This document shows, one piece after another, positions 40,668-48,825 of a stretch of 64,000 nucleotides of DNA. This stretch comes from Lentzea albidocapillata subsp. violacea (GTDB lineage Bacteria > Actinomycetota > Actinomycetes > Mycobacteriales > Pseudonocardiaceae). Under the pieces are notes generated by a model. That model did not search any database, had not been told where the DNA came from, and worked only from the letters and a program-made list of their open reading frames with translations. Where the stretch lies: assembly GCF_900100275.1 (NCBI RefSeq), contig NZ_FNET01000012.1:1-64000 (forward strand). The letters are read 5' to 3'. The translations under genes and the position numbers were made by a program. Position 1 is the stretch's first letter, and each line of letters opens with the position of its first letter.

Positions 40668-41739
40668 AAAGCTGAACGCCCACGAAGACCGGTTCCGGGT
40701 GCAGTTCCACACCGAACGCGGCCCGTACGCCGTCGCGCACCTCACGCGCCAGGTCGAGCAGGTCCTCGGTCGACGCGCCGCCGCGGTTCGTCAGCGCCAG
40801 CGTGTGCTTGCCGGACAACGACACCCGGCCGCCGGGACCCTGGTGGCCCTTGCGGAACCCCGCGCGTTCGATCAGCCACGCGGCGGAGAGCTTCTTCTGG
40901 CCGTGGCCCGCCGGGTAGCTCGGCACGTCGACGTCCGCGCCCAGGCGTTCGGCGATGCGGATCAGCACGCCGTTGAACGTCGAGTCGTCGATGATCGGGT
41001 TGGTGAAGAACGAGCCCGCGCTCCACGTGTCGTGGTCGGTGGCGTCGAGCACCATGCCCTTGCCGCGCCGCAGTTCCAGCACGGCCTTGCGGGCCTCGTC
41101 CGCCGGTACGCGATCACCTTGCGCCACACCGAGAACACGCGCCAGCTCGCCGTAGCGGATCGGCACGGACATGCCGCCGGCGGTCAGCGAGAACCTGGTG
41201 CGCAGCACGACCGCGTTGTCCGTGCCCTTGAGCACACTGGTGCGGTAGTCGAGGCCCAGCTTGGCGGCGGGCACCTGGTGCACCTTGCCGCTGCGGCGGT
41301 CGAGAAGATCCACCGACTGCAGCACCTGGGAGATCTCGACGCCGTACGCGCCGACGTTCTGCACGGGCGTGGCGCCGTTGAGGCCGGGGATGCCGGACAG
41401 GCACTCGAGCCCGCCCAGGCCCTGCGCGACCGCCTCGGCGACGACCGCGTCCCACTCCTCGCCCGCCTCGACGGTGAACTGGACGATGCCGCCGCCCAGC
41501 GGGTCGAGCCGGAAACCCTTGGTGGCGACGTGCACGACCGTGCCGTCGAAACCGCCGTCGGAGATCACGAGGTTGGAGCCGCCACCGAGCACGAGGACCT
41601 TCTCGTCGGCGGCGGCGTCGGCTGTTCGCACGGCTTCGACCAGATCGGCGGCGGTCGTGGCGTGGACGAACCGCGCGGCCGGGCCACCGAGTCGGAGCGT
41701 GGTGCGCTCGGCCAGAGGTACGGACTGCGTGGTGGTCAC
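40666..41739 (-). CDS. murB: UDP-N-acetylenolpyruvoylglucosamine reductase
   Basis: 357 residues from the GTG at 41739. A FAD enzyme that reduces UDP-GlcNAc-enolpyruvate to UDP-MurNAc for peptidoglycan. FAD-binding LVLGGGSNLV (49-58), GLECLSGIPG and NVGAYGVEI, the catalytic SFFTNPI serine and the C-terminal LALTNRGGASTEDLL are present; type I MurB. The stop lies inside a long inverted repeat. The start is 8 nt after a TACCGT hexamer (minus strand), so the mRNA may be leaderless. Confidence 0.95.
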   Translation of the reverse strand: MTTTQSVPLAERTTLRLGGPAARFVHATTAADLVEAVRTADAAADEKVLVLGGGSNLVISDGGFDGTVVHVATKGFRLDPLGGGIVQFTVEAGEEWDAVVAEAVAQGLGGLECLSGIPGLNGATPVQNVGAYGVEISQVLQSVDLLDRRSGKVHQVPAAKLGLDYRTSVLKGTDNAVVLRTRFSLTAGGMSVPIRYGELARVLGVAQGDRVPADEARKAVLELRRGKGMVLDATDHDTWSAGSFFTNPIIDDSTFNGVLIRIAERLGADVDVPSYPAGHGQKKLSAAWLIERAGFRKGHQGPGGRVSLSGKHTLALTNRGGASTEDLLDLAREVRDGVRAAFGVELHPEPVFVGVQL

Positions 41740-41747
41740 AGACGTCA

Positions 41748-41757
41748 ACGGTAGCCT
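41748..41757. promoter_or_regulatory. overlapping divergent -10 elements for murB and the DUF2505 gene
   Basis: TACCGT on the minus strand (41748-41753) and TAGCCT on the plus strand (41752-41757) share two base pairs. Each ends 7-8 nt before its own start codon. The two promoters can hardly be occupied at once. Confidence 0.55.
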
Positions 41758-41764
41758 CCGCGAC

Positions 41765-42253
41765 ATGGCACGCCGCATCGAGCACCACACCACGTCACCC
41801 CATTCGGCGGAGAAGGTCTACGGCGCGATGGTCGACGAGACCTATCTGCGGGACCGGCTGGCCGCGATCGGCGGCAAGGACGCCCAGCTCGTGACGTACT
41901 CCAGCACCGGCGAGAAGACGTCGTACCAGCTCAAGCAGGGCGTGCCCGCGGAGCACGTGCCGTCGGCGGTCAAGGCTGCGCTCGGTGGCGACCTGGTGAT
42001 CCAGCGCACGGAGACGTGGGCGGCGGGCGCCGGCACGGTCGAGGTGGCGGTCAACGGCGTGCCCGGCCGCCTGGAGGGCTCGTTCACCGTCCTGGACAAC
42101 GGATCCGGCTCGAAGCTCACCCTCTCGGGGGAGGTCAAGGTCAGCATCCCGTTCCTCGGCGGCAAGATCGAGAAGCTGATCGCCGAGCAGGTCGCGGTGC
42201 TGCTCGACAAGGAGAACGAGTTCACCTCCCAATGGCTCGCAAACCGCGGCTAG
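41765..42253 (+). CDS. DUF2505 domain protein (Rv0481c-like)
   Basis: 162 residues, one domain. It has the START/polyketide cyclase-like pattern: RIEHHTTSPHSAEKVYGAMVDETYL at the start, EVAVNGVPGRLEGSFTVLD in the middle and IEKLIAEQVAVLLDKENEFTSQWL as the long C-terminal helix (in pieces). DUF2505 proteins are common next to murB in actinobacteria; function unknown, probably binding a hydrophobic ligand. Its end overlaps the next gene by 22 nt. Confidence 0.88.
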   Translation: MARRIEHHTTSPHSAEKVYGAMVDETYLRDRLAAIGGKDAQLVTYSSTGEKTSYQLKQGVPAEHVPSAVKAALGGDLVIQRTETWAAGAGTVEVAVNGVPGRLEGSFTVLDNGSGSKLTLSGEVKVSIPFLGGKIEKLIAEQVAVLLDKENEFTSQWLANRG

Positions 42254-43038
42254 CCGCCGGCCGGGCCCGCGCGCTCGGCGTTCCGACCCGCGGCACGACC
42301 AACCCGAACCGCCTGCGCCGGGTCGACCGGTGGATGACCGGGACGCTGTCCGGCTTCCTGCTGGACGCGGCCGATCCGCTCGTCGTCGACCTCGGGTACG
42401 GGGCCACACCGATCACCACCGTCGAGATGGCCGCGCGGCTGCGGACCGTCCGTCCCGACGTGCGCGTGCTCGGGCTGGAGATCGACCAGGACCGGGTGGA
42501 CGCGGGCAAGGCCGTCTCGGATCCGCCCCTCCTGGACTTCCGGCGCGGCGGCTTCGAACTGGCCGGCGCGCGACCGGTGTTGTTGCGCGCCTTCAACGTG
42601 CTGCGCCAGTACACCGAAGAGCAGTCGTTCGAGGCGTGGGACACGATGCTGTCGCGGATGGCTCCCGGCGGGTTGATCGTCGAGGGCACCTGCGACGAGA
42701 TCGGGCGCCGGTGCACCTGGGTGACGCTGTCCGCCGACGGGCCCCTGCGGTTCACGCTGGCGTGCAAGCCGTCCGGCATCGACGTGCCGTCCGACCTCGC
42801 CGAGCGGCTGCCGAAGGCGTTGATCCACAAGAACGTGCCGGGAGAGCGCGTGCACGCGTTGCTGACCGACCTGGACGCCTGCTGGGCCACCGCGGCGCCG
42901 TTCGCGCCGTTCGGGCCTCGGGCGCGGTGGGTGGAGTCGGCGCGGCTGCTGCGCGAACGCGGCTGGCCGGTGCTGGACGACCGGCGCCGGTGGCGGCTCG
43001 GCGAAATCACGCTCGAATGGGCGGCCGTCGCGCCCTAG
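42232..43038 (+). CDS. class I SAM-dependent methyltransferase-like protein
   Basis: 268 residues from the ATG at 42232, which lies within the end of the DUF2505 gene. The SAM-loop is VVDLGYGATPITTVEMA (motif I, D-L-G-Y-G), followed by VRVLGLEIDQDRVDAG (motif II acidic) and PGGLIVEGTCDEIGRRCTWV. It starts with a basic stretch (RALGVPTRGTTNPNRLRRVDRWM). Substrate unknown; the family is widespread in actinobacteria beside DUF2505. Later in-frame starts are possible. Confidence 0.82.
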   Translation: MARKPRLAAGRARALGVPTRGTTNPNRLRRVDRWMTGTLSGFLLDAADPLVVDLGYGATPITTVEMAARLRTVRPDVRVLGLEIDQDRVDAGKAVSDPPLLDFRRGGFELAGARPVLLRAFNVLRQYTEEQSFEAWDTMLSRMAPGGLIVEGTCDEIGRRCTWVTLSADGPLRFTLACKPSGIDVPSDLAERLPKALIHKNVPGERVHALLTDLDACWATAAPFAPFGPRARWVESARLLRERGWPVLDDRRRWRLGEITLEWAAVAP

Positions 43039-43048
43039 TGTGTGGTTC

Positions 43049-43774
43049 GTGGACTTCGTCGCGCAGATCGAGAACCAGGCTTCGTTGATGCGTTCGGCCG
43101 CCGTGAAAGCCGGTCCGGACGCCGACGTCCCTTCGTGTCCTGAATGGACGGTGCTCGACCTGGTCCGGCATATGGCGGAGGTGCACACGTGGGCCGCGCG
43201 GGCCGTCGTGACCGCACCGGAAGAGGGCCGGCCGAAGTGGCCGAAGTCACCGGAGGGCTTCGACGAGACGCTCTCCTGGTGGGAGGCAGGGCTTTCCACG
43301 CTGCTGGACCGGCTGCGCGAGGTGCCGGCCGACCGTGCCGCGTGGACGTTCCACGGCCCGCAGCTCGCCGGTTTCTGGGCACGCAGGCAGGCGCACGAGA
43401 CGTCGATCCACCGACTGGATGCCGAGCTCGCGACCGGGCACGAACTGCCGGCTCTGGTGTTCGACCCGGAGTTCGCCGCGGACGGCGTCGACGAGTACCT
43501 CACCGTCCTGGTGGCCCGCCGGATCGAGCTGGGCTACCCGGTCACCGCCACCGGCCGGCTCCTGGTGCACGCCGCCGACGCAGGCCGCACCTGGGAGGTC
43601 AGGCTGACCGAGGGCGAGCCGCTGGTGGTCACCGCACCGCAGGACTCGGCCTTCGACGAGGACGCCACCCTCGCGGGCACCGCGGACGCGATCTACCGAG
43701 CCGTCTACGCCCGGCCGGGTCACGCGATTGTGACGGGAGACGAGTCGCTGTTGGCGGCGCTGCCCAGGCCGTGA
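43049..43774 (+). CDS. maleylpyruvate isomerase-family mycothiol-dependent enzyme (DinB fold)
   Basis: 241 residues from the GTG at 43049, chosen because TAGTGT ends 7 nt before it; a GTG at 43040 is also in frame. DinB_2-type four-helix bundle: CPEWTVLDLVRHMAEVHTWAA contains one metal-ligand His, and FWARRQAHETSIHRLDAE the second set (H-E-x2-x-H). This zinc-binding pattern is shared by mycothiol-dependent maleylpyruvate isomerases and mycothiol S-transferases; mshA in the window fits. Exact substrate unknown. Confidence 0.85.
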   Translation: MDFVAQIENQASLMRSAAVKAGPDADVPSCPEWTVLDLVRHMAEVHTWAARAVVTAPEEGRPKWPKSPEGFDETLSWWEAGLSTLLDRLREVPADRAAWTFHGPQLAGFWARRQAHETSIHRLDAELATGHELPALVFDPEFAADGVDEYLTVLVARRIELGYPVTATGRLLVHAADAGRTWEVRLTEGEPLVVTAPQDSAFDEDATLAGTADAIYRAVYARPGHAIVTGDESLLAALPRP

Positions 43775-43787
43775 ATACTTCTGCGGC

Positions 43788-44663
43788 GTGTCATCGCCTG
43801 AACGTCGCTATGTGATCACCTTCGGCTGCCCGGACCGCACCGGCATCATCGCGAGGATCTCGTCGTTCCTCGCGGAGAACGGCGGCTGGATCGTCGAGGC
43901 CGCCTACCACACCGACCCGGAGACGGGCTGGTTCTTCACGCGCCAGGAGGTCCGCGCGGACTCCCTGCCGTTCGGCGTGGACGAGCTGCGCTCCCAGTTC
44001 GCCGACGTCGCCGCCTCGCTGGGCGCGCAGTCGACCTGGACGGTGACCGACACGGGCGCACGCAAGCGCGTGGTCATCCTGGTGTCGAAGGAAGGCCACT
44101 GCCTGTACGACCTGCTGGCCCGCGTCGCGACCGGCGAACTGGACGTCGAGGTGTCCGCCGTCATCGGCAACCACCCGGAGCTAGGCGACATCACGCGCGC
44201 GCACGGCATCCCGTTCCACCACATACCGTTCCCGGCCAACGACCCCATGGGCAAGCAGGCGGCGTTCGCCCAGCTCCGTCAGCTGGTGGAGAAGCACGAC
44301 CCGCACGCCGTGGTGCTGGCCCGCTTCATGCAGATCCTGCCGCCGGAGATCTGCGCCGCCTGGACCGGCCGCACGATCAACATCCACCACAGCTTCCTGC
44401 CGTCGTTCATCGGCGCGCGCCCGTACCACCAGGCGCACCGCCGCGGCGTGAAGCTGGTGGGTGCGACGTGCCACTACGTCACGGCCGACCTGGACGCCGG
44501 TCCGATCATCGAGCAGGACGTGATGCGCGTGGACCACGGCGACTCGGTGGCGGACATGGTGCGCAAGGGGCGTGACATCGAGAAGGTGGTGCTGGCGCGC
44601 GGGTTGCGGTGGCACCTGGAGGATCGGGTGCTGGTGCATGGCAACCAGACGGTGGTTTTCTAG
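43788..44663 (+). CDS. purU: formyltetrahydrofolate deformylase
   Basis: 291 residues, GTG start. Hydrolyses 10-formyl-THF to formate and THF, supplying formate and balancing one-carbon units. N-terminal ACT domain FGCPDRTGIIARISSFLAENGG; C-terminal formyltransferase fold with INIHHSFLPSFIGARPYHQA (Asn and His of the active site) and LDAGPIIEQDVMRVDH. Normal length. It starts 13 nt after the mycothiol-type gene and may share its transcript. Confidence 0.95.
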   Translation: MSSPERRYVITFGCPDRTGIIARISSFLAENGGWIVEAAYHTDPETGWFFTRQEVRADSLPFGVDELRSQFADVAASLGAQSTWTVTDTGARKRVVILVSKEGHCLYDLLARVATGELDVEVSAVIGNHPELGDITRAHGIPFHHIPFPANDPMGKQAAFAQLRQLVEKHDPHAVVLARFMQILPPEICAAWTGRTINIHHSFLPSFIGARPYHQAHRRGVKLVGATCHYVTADLDAGPIIEQDVMRVDHGDSVADMVRKGRDIEKVVLARGLRWHLEDRVLVHGNQTVVF

Positions 44664-44674
44664 GAAAGACCACC
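44651..44674. terminator. short bulged hairpin over the purU stop
   Basis: GGTGGTTTTC pairs with GAAA-(G)-ACCACC around the TAG stop. It lies in the 27-nt gap to the convergent aminotransferase gene and may serve both. Confidence 0.5.
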
Positions 44675-44690
44675 GCAACCGGCGCGGACG

Positions 44691-45665
44691 TCAGATCTTG
44701 TTCGCGGCTCTGCCCACCGCCTCCACCAGCCACCCCGCGTCCTCCGCCGACATCACGGCGGGCGGGGTGAAGCAGACCGTCCGCCCCCGGAAGTCCGCGA
44801 GCACCCGCGACCGCAGCAACTCACCGGTGAACACGTCGGCGGCCCGCTGATCCGGCAGCTCCACGCCGAGCAACAGCCCCCGCCCAGTCGCGTGCGCCTT
44901 GCCGGCGACGACAGCGCGCAGCCCGAACAACAGCTCGTCCCCGAGCAGCTTGGCGCGTTCGACCAGGCCCTCGGCGGCCGTGACGCGCAGGCAGGCGTTC
45001 ACGGCGGCGGAGGCCAGCGGTGACACGGTTTCGGAGCCGCGCAGCAACGGCACCTCGACCTCGGCCGAGGCGACCACGGCGGCGATCGGGAGCACGCCGC
45101 CGGACAGGCCCTCGCCGACCAGCATGATGTCCGGCGTCACGCCGTCCAGGTCCACGCCCCACCACACGCCGAGGCGGCCCAGGCCGGAGCGCGTCTCGTC
45201 CACGACGAGCAGGGCGCCGGACTCGCGGCACACCTCGGCCACGGAGCTCAGGTAGCCCGTCGGGGGGAGTGTGGCGCCGCGGACCGGTTCGACGAGCACG
45301 CACGCTGGTGGTCCGGAGGCCAGGGTGGCGCGCAACGAGTCGATGCCGCCGTACGGGACGTCGCCGGTGGTCAACACACGTGGGCGGCCGTTCGCCTGTG
45401 CGAGGGCCACGGCGAACTGGGCTGCCTCGGAGGCCGAGGCGAAGGTGTGGACGTGGTCGAGCCCGTTGGGGGTGACCAGGTCGAGCATCAGGCGGTCCAG
45501 CAGCGACGGCCGGCGCACCTGGCCGACGACGGCCTGCACGACGGCCGGGTGGGCGTGGCCGAGCAGGGGGACTCCGTACCCACCGCAGTCCAGGTACTCG
45601 ACGCGGTGGGGATCTACGACTCGGGCGCCTCTGGCGGCGCATCCGCTCAGCAGTTCGGTGGCCAT
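44691..45665 (-). CDS. class III aminotransferase homologue lacking the PLP lysine
   Basis: 324 residues, about 100 shorter than usual. The fold signatures are present: YLDCGGYGVPLLGHAHPAVVQAV at the N-terminus, VLVEPVRG, LLVVDETRSGLGRLG (D156 at the PLP-nitrogen position) and TPDIMLVGEGLSGGVLPIAA. In that last motif the Schiff-base lysine of the family is replaced by E185 (codon GAG read directly). It therefore cannot be a normal transaminase; a PLP-binding, non-catalytic or regulatory role, or decay, is possible. The middle is also shortened, lacking part of the cofactor-phosphate region. Confidence 0.75.
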   Translation of the reverse strand: MATELLSGCAARGARVVDPHRVEYLDCGGYGVPLLGHAHPAVVQAVVGQVRRPSLLDRLMLDLVTPNGLDHVHTFASASEAAQFAVALAQANGRPRVLTTGDVPYGGIDSLRATLASGPPACVLVEPVRGATLPPTGYLSSVAEVCRESGALLVVDETRSGLGRLGVWWGVDLDGVTPDIMLVGEGLSGGVLPIAAVVASAEVEVPLLRGSETVSPLASAAVNACLRVTAAEGLVERAKLLGDELLFGLRAVVAGKAHATGRGLLLGVELPDQRAADVFTGELLRSRVLADFRGRTVCFTPPAVMSAEDAGWLVEAVGRAANKI

Positions 45666-45781
45666 GGCGGGGAACCTTTCCTGGGCAGCGCGGCCCGCGG
45701 CCGCTCGTCTCGGGACGGCGAGCGGACCTCAGTTCCCACAAACTCATTCGGATTCCACGGCGCGTTGGTTCGCCTGGGGCA

Positions 45782-45787
45782 TAGGCT
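45782..45787 (+). promoter_or_regulatory. -10 hexamer TAGGCT, leaderless start of the LOG-like gene
   Basis: TAGGCT ends 7 nt before the GTG at 45795. Confidence 0.4.
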
Positions 45788-45794
45788 TTTTCCC

Positions 45795-46862
45795 GTGCGG
45801 ATCGAAATCACCGACCTCGACCAGCTGCGGGCAGCCCCTGACCTGCGCAGAGCCGTCATCATCGGACTGGACCTCACTCGCGAGGACGTGCGGGTGCCGT
45901 TCGACGGGGCGCTGCTGCTCGGCTGCACCCTCAGCGAGACGATGCAGCGCAGGGCGGAGGCCGCGGGAGCGCTGGTCTTCCCGGTCATCCCGGACCTGCC
46001 CTACGACGTCTACCGGTCGAAGCTGTACACGCCGGCGGAGCTGTTCGCGGGCTTCGACCCGGCCGACCCCAAGTCGTACGCCGACACCCCGGACGCGGTG
46101 ATCTACCAGCACAGCAGGCAGCAGGGCCACCACCCGGACCCGTTGCACGCGCTGGCCGAACGCCTGCACGACCACTCGATCACCGAGGCCCTCGACGAGA
46201 CGCTGACGGGCTCGCCGGTCGCGGTCATGGGCGGCCACGCGCTCGCCCGCGGCTCCGACGGCTACCGCAACGCGGTCGCGCTGGGCGCCGCACTGGGCAA
46301 CGCGGGCTTCACCGTGCTGACCGGCGGCGGACCGGGCGCGATGGAGGCCGTGCCGCTCGGCGTCCGGCTCGGCGAGGTCAACACCGACGTCCTCGGCACC
46401 ATCGCGCAGGCCCCGACGTTCGGCAACGACGACGAGTCGATCGGCAGGTGGCTCGCGACGTTCCCGGAGGTCCGCAGCTTCGACACCCCACGCACGATCG
46501 GCATCCCGACGTGGTTCTACGGCCACGAGCCGCCCAACCCGGCCTGCGAGCTGCACGCGAAGTACTTCGCGAACTCGGTGCGCGAGGAGGGCCTGCTGAC
46601 GGTCGCGACCGGCGGCATCGTCTACACGCCGGGCAAGGCCGGGACGGTCCAGGAGGTCTTCCAGGACTTCACGCAGAACTACTACGGCAGCGTCGGCCCG
46701 GCCGCGCCCATGATCTTCCTGGGCAAGGCCTTCTGGACCGACGAGATCCCGGCCGCGCCGCTGGTGATGAAGCTCGCGGAGGGCCGGGAGGCCGAGCAGT
46801 GGATCCTCGTCACGGACGACGTGGACGAGGCGATCGAGCTTCTGTCGAAGTACCAGTCCTAG
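45795..46862 (+). CDS. LOG-family (lysine decarboxylase-like) Rossmann protein, long form
   Basis: 355 residues from the GTG at 45795. PVAVMGGHALARGSDGYRNAVALG, then FTVLTGGGPGAMEAVPLG (nucleotide-binding GGGPGxMEA) and ATGGIVYTPGKAGTVQEVFQDFTQNYYG place it in the LOG/TIGR00725-like superfamily. LOG proteins release cytokinin-type bases from nucleoside 5'-monophosphates, with PGGxGTxxE as catalytic motif; here the motif is PGKAGTVQE, so a Gly is replaced by Lys. A ~130-residue N-terminal part is extra. Function uncertain. Confidence 0.83.
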   Translation: MRIEITDLDQLRAAPDLRRAVIIGLDLTREDVRVPFDGALLLGCTLSETMQRRAEAAGALVFPVIPDLPYDVYRSKLYTPAELFAGFDPADPKSYADTPDAVIYQHSRQQGHHPDPLHALAERLHDHSITEALDETLTGSPVAVMGGHALARGSDGYRNAVALGAALGNAGFTVLTGGGPGAMEAVPLGVRLGEVNTDVLGTIAQAPTFGNDDESIGRWLATFPEVRSFDTPRTIGIPTWFYGHEPPNPACELHAKYFANSVREEGLLTVATGGIVYTPGKAGTVQEVFQDFTQNYYGSVGPAAPMIFLGKAFWTDEIPAAPLVMKLAEGREAEQWILVTDDVDEAIELLSKYQS

Positions 46863-47407
46863 CGCGCCAGATCAGGCAGGACCTCGGCCCCGGTGAGCTT
46901 CATCAGCACGTCACCGGGGATGAGGATCTTGCTGCCGCGAATGCCGCTGCCCACGATCAGTTCGGGGGCGGCGGCCACCTCGGGCGAGACGAGGATCGGC
47001 CAGTCCGCGGGCACACCGATGGGCGTGATGCCGCCGTACTCCATCCCGGTCAACGCCACGGCCTCGTCCATCGGCGCGAACGACGCCTTGCGCGCGTCGA
47101 GCCGCTTGCGGATGACACCGTTCACGTCCGCACGCATGGTCGCGAGCACCATGCAGGCCGCATAACGGACCTGGTCACCGCGCTTGCCCGCGACGACCAC
47201 GCAGTTCGCCGACGCTTCGAGCGGCGAACCGTAGTGCGCGCAGAACTCCGCGGTGTCGGCGAGAGAAGCGTCGATCGGAGCGACGGCGACACGGTCAACG
47301 CCGTCCAACATCTTCAGCGCCGTCGCGACCGGTTCGGGCACGAGGTCGAGACGAGACAACACGGGTACGGGTTCCAGCGACCCAGCGATGGTCCACACCT
47401 CGACCAT
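46859..47407 (-). CDS. YbaK/EbsC-family aminoacyl-tRNA deacylase-like protein
   Basis: 182 residues from the ATG at 47407 (GGGAG upstream). CVVVAGKRGDQVRYAACMVLATMRADVNGVIRKRLDARKASFAP (in pieces), AVALTGMEYGGITPIGVP and IVGSGIRGSKILIP are the YbaK motifs; the conserved lysine/arginine and GxxxPxG segment are kept. Such proteins hydrolyse mischarged tRNAs such as Cys-tRNA(Pro). Divergent from the TipA-like regulator with a shared 74-nt promoter region. Confidence 0.87.
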   Translation of the reverse strand: MVEVWTIAGSLEPVPVLSRLDLVPEPVATALKMLDGVDRVAVAPIDASLADTAEFCAHYGSPLEASANCVVVAGKRGDQVRYAACMVLATMRADVNGVIRKRLDARKASFAPMDEAVALTGMEYGGITPIGVPADWPILVSPEVAAAPELIVGSGIRGSKILIPGDVLMKLTGAEVLPDLAR

Positions 47408-47422
47408 CCTGCCAAACTCCCT

Positions 47423-47453
47423 TTGACTTTGACGCAACGTCAACCCTTACCTT
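47423..47453 (+). promoter_or_regulatory. MerR-type promoter with 19-bp spacer and central dyad
   Basis: TTGACT (-35, 47423-47428) and TACCTT (-10, 47448-47453) are 19 bp apart, the stretched spacing of MerR-activated promoters. The spacer holds the dyad TTGACG-CAA-CGTCAA (47429-47443). It drives the TipA-like gene, implying autoregulation. Confidence 0.75.
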
Positions 47454-47481
47454 CATTTCAGAGCGCGAAGGGGGAACCGAA

Positions 47482-48237
47482 ATGGCCTGGTCGATCGCCC
47501 AGGTGGCCCGGATGTCGAAGGTGACGTCCAGGACGCTGCGGCACTACGACTCGATCGGGCTGCTGCCGCCGGCCTGGATCGGCGACAACGGTTACCGCTA
47601 CTACGAGAAGGAACAGGTGCACCGCCTGCAGCAGATCCTGCTGCTGCGCGACCTGGGCCTGGGCCTCGACGTGGTGGCGAAGATGCTCGACGGCACGGAC
47701 CAGCTGACCGTCCTGCGCAACCACCACCGGTGGCTGCAGGGTGAACGACAGCGGCTGGACCGGCTCGCGAGCACCGTCGCGCGGACTATCGCAGAACTGG
47801 AAGGAGGGGACGAAGTGAAGATGGAAGAGCTGTTCGACGGCTTCGACGCCAAGAAGCAGGAACGGCACGAGGCCGAGCTCGTCGAGCGCTACGGCGAGGG
47901 GGTCAAGGAGCACCTCGCCGAGAGCAGGGCAAAGCTGAAGACCTGGACGCGCGCCGACGCGGACCAGTTCATGGCCCAGTGGCGGGAGATCGCCGAGGAA
48001 CTCGGTGCGCTGTTCACCGCGGGCACGGCGATCGACGCTCCGCAGACGCAGGAGCTGGTCGACCGCCACTACCGCTGGATCTGCCTGAGCTGGACGCCCA
48101 ACCGGGAGTCCTACCAGGGTCTCGGTGACCTCTACGTCGACTCGGACGAGTTCCGGGGCAACTTCGAGGTCGGTGGCGACAACATGGCCGAGTGGCTGCG
48201 TGACGCCATGAAGCACTACGCCGTGACGCGCCTCTAG
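47482..48237 (+). CDS. TipA-like MerR-family transcriptional activator
   Basis: 251 residues. N-terminal MerR winged helix: SIAQVARMSKVTSRTLRHYDSIGLLPPAWI, GYRYYEKEQVHRLQQI and LGLGLDVVAKML. A coiled coil (about 80-110) leads to a TipAS antibiotic-recognition-like domain: LFDGFDAKKQERHEAELVERYG, then LFTAGTAIDAPQTQELVDRHYRWI and MAEWLRDAMKHYA. TipAL of Streptomyces binds thiopeptides covalently and activates its own promoter; here the ligand is unknown. The promoter has the expected 19-bp spacing. Confidence 0.9.
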   Translation: MAWSIAQVARMSKVTSRTLRHYDSIGLLPPAWIGDNGYRYYEKEQVHRLQQILLLRDLGLGLDVVAKMLDGTDQLTVLRNHHRWLQGERQRLDRLASTVARTIAELEGGDEVKMEELFDGFDAKKQERHEAELVERYGEGVKEHLAESRAKLKTWTRADADQFMAQWREIAEELGALFTAGTAIDAPQTQELVDRHYRWICLSWTPNRESYQGLGDLYVDSDEFRGNFEVGGDNMAEWLRDAMKHYAVTRL

Positions 48238-48239
48238 AA

Positions 48240-48269
48240 GATCACCGGGAGCTGCAGATCCCGGTGATC
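48240..48269. terminator. bidirectional hairpin terminator between tipA-like and PfpI genes
   Basis: GATCACCGGGA and TCCCGGTGATC pair over 11 bp around an 8-nt loop. It fills the gap between the convergent stops and touches the end of the PfpI gene. Confidence 0.8.
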
Positions 48270-48816
48270 ACCCCAGTTCGAAAGCCTTCAGCGTCTCCCG
48301 GTTGAACGCCGGCAGGTCGCCGGGGTTGCGGGACGTCACGAGCGTCCACCCGTTCATGTCGCACACCCGGACCTCCTCGTCGGCCCAGTCACCGCCCGCG
48401 TTGCGGATGTCGGTCTGCAGGCTCGGGAACGAGGTCAGCATCTTGCCTCGCACCACGCCCGCCTCGACCAGGAGCCACGGCCCGTGGCAGATCGACGCGA
48501 TCGGCTTGCCGGCGGCGGCGAGGGCCTTGACCAACTCCACCGCGTCGTTGTCCATGCGCAGGAAGTCCGCGTTCGCGACGCCGCCGGGAATCACGGCGCC
48601 GTCGTAGTCGTCCGCGAGCGCGTCGGCGAAGGTCGTGTCGACGGGGAACGCGTCGGCGGGCGTGAGGTGGTTGAAGCCACGTACTTCACCGAGCTTCGGC
48701 GCGAGCAGGCGCGGGACTCCGCCTGCCTTCTCGACGTGCGCCCACGGATCGGTGAGCTCGACCTGCTCGATGCCCTCTTCGGCCACCAGGAACGCGATCT
48801 TCTTCTGTTCAGCCAT
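48268..48816 (-). CDS. DJ-1/PfpI-family (type 1 glutamine amidotransferase-like) protein
   Basis: 182 residues. The nucleophile elbow is C110-H111 in IASICHGPWLLVEAG, and E15 of VAEEGIEQVEL supports it. LRMDNDAVELVKAL and GAVIPGGVANADFL are the usual flanking motifs. Close to the YhbO/PfpI group (stress-protection proteins with deglycase or protease claims). Monocistronic by context. Confidence 0.9.
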   Translation of the reverse strand: MAEQKKIAFLVAEEGIEQVELTDPWAHVEKAGGVPRLLAPKLGEVRGFNHLTPADAFPVDTTFADALADDYDGAVIPGGVANADFLRMDNDAVELVKALAAAGKPIASICHGPWLLVEAGVVRGKMLTSFPSLQTDIRNAGGDWADEEVRVCDMNGWTLVTSRNPGDLPAFNRETLKAFELG

Positions 48817-48825
48817 GCACTTCGG

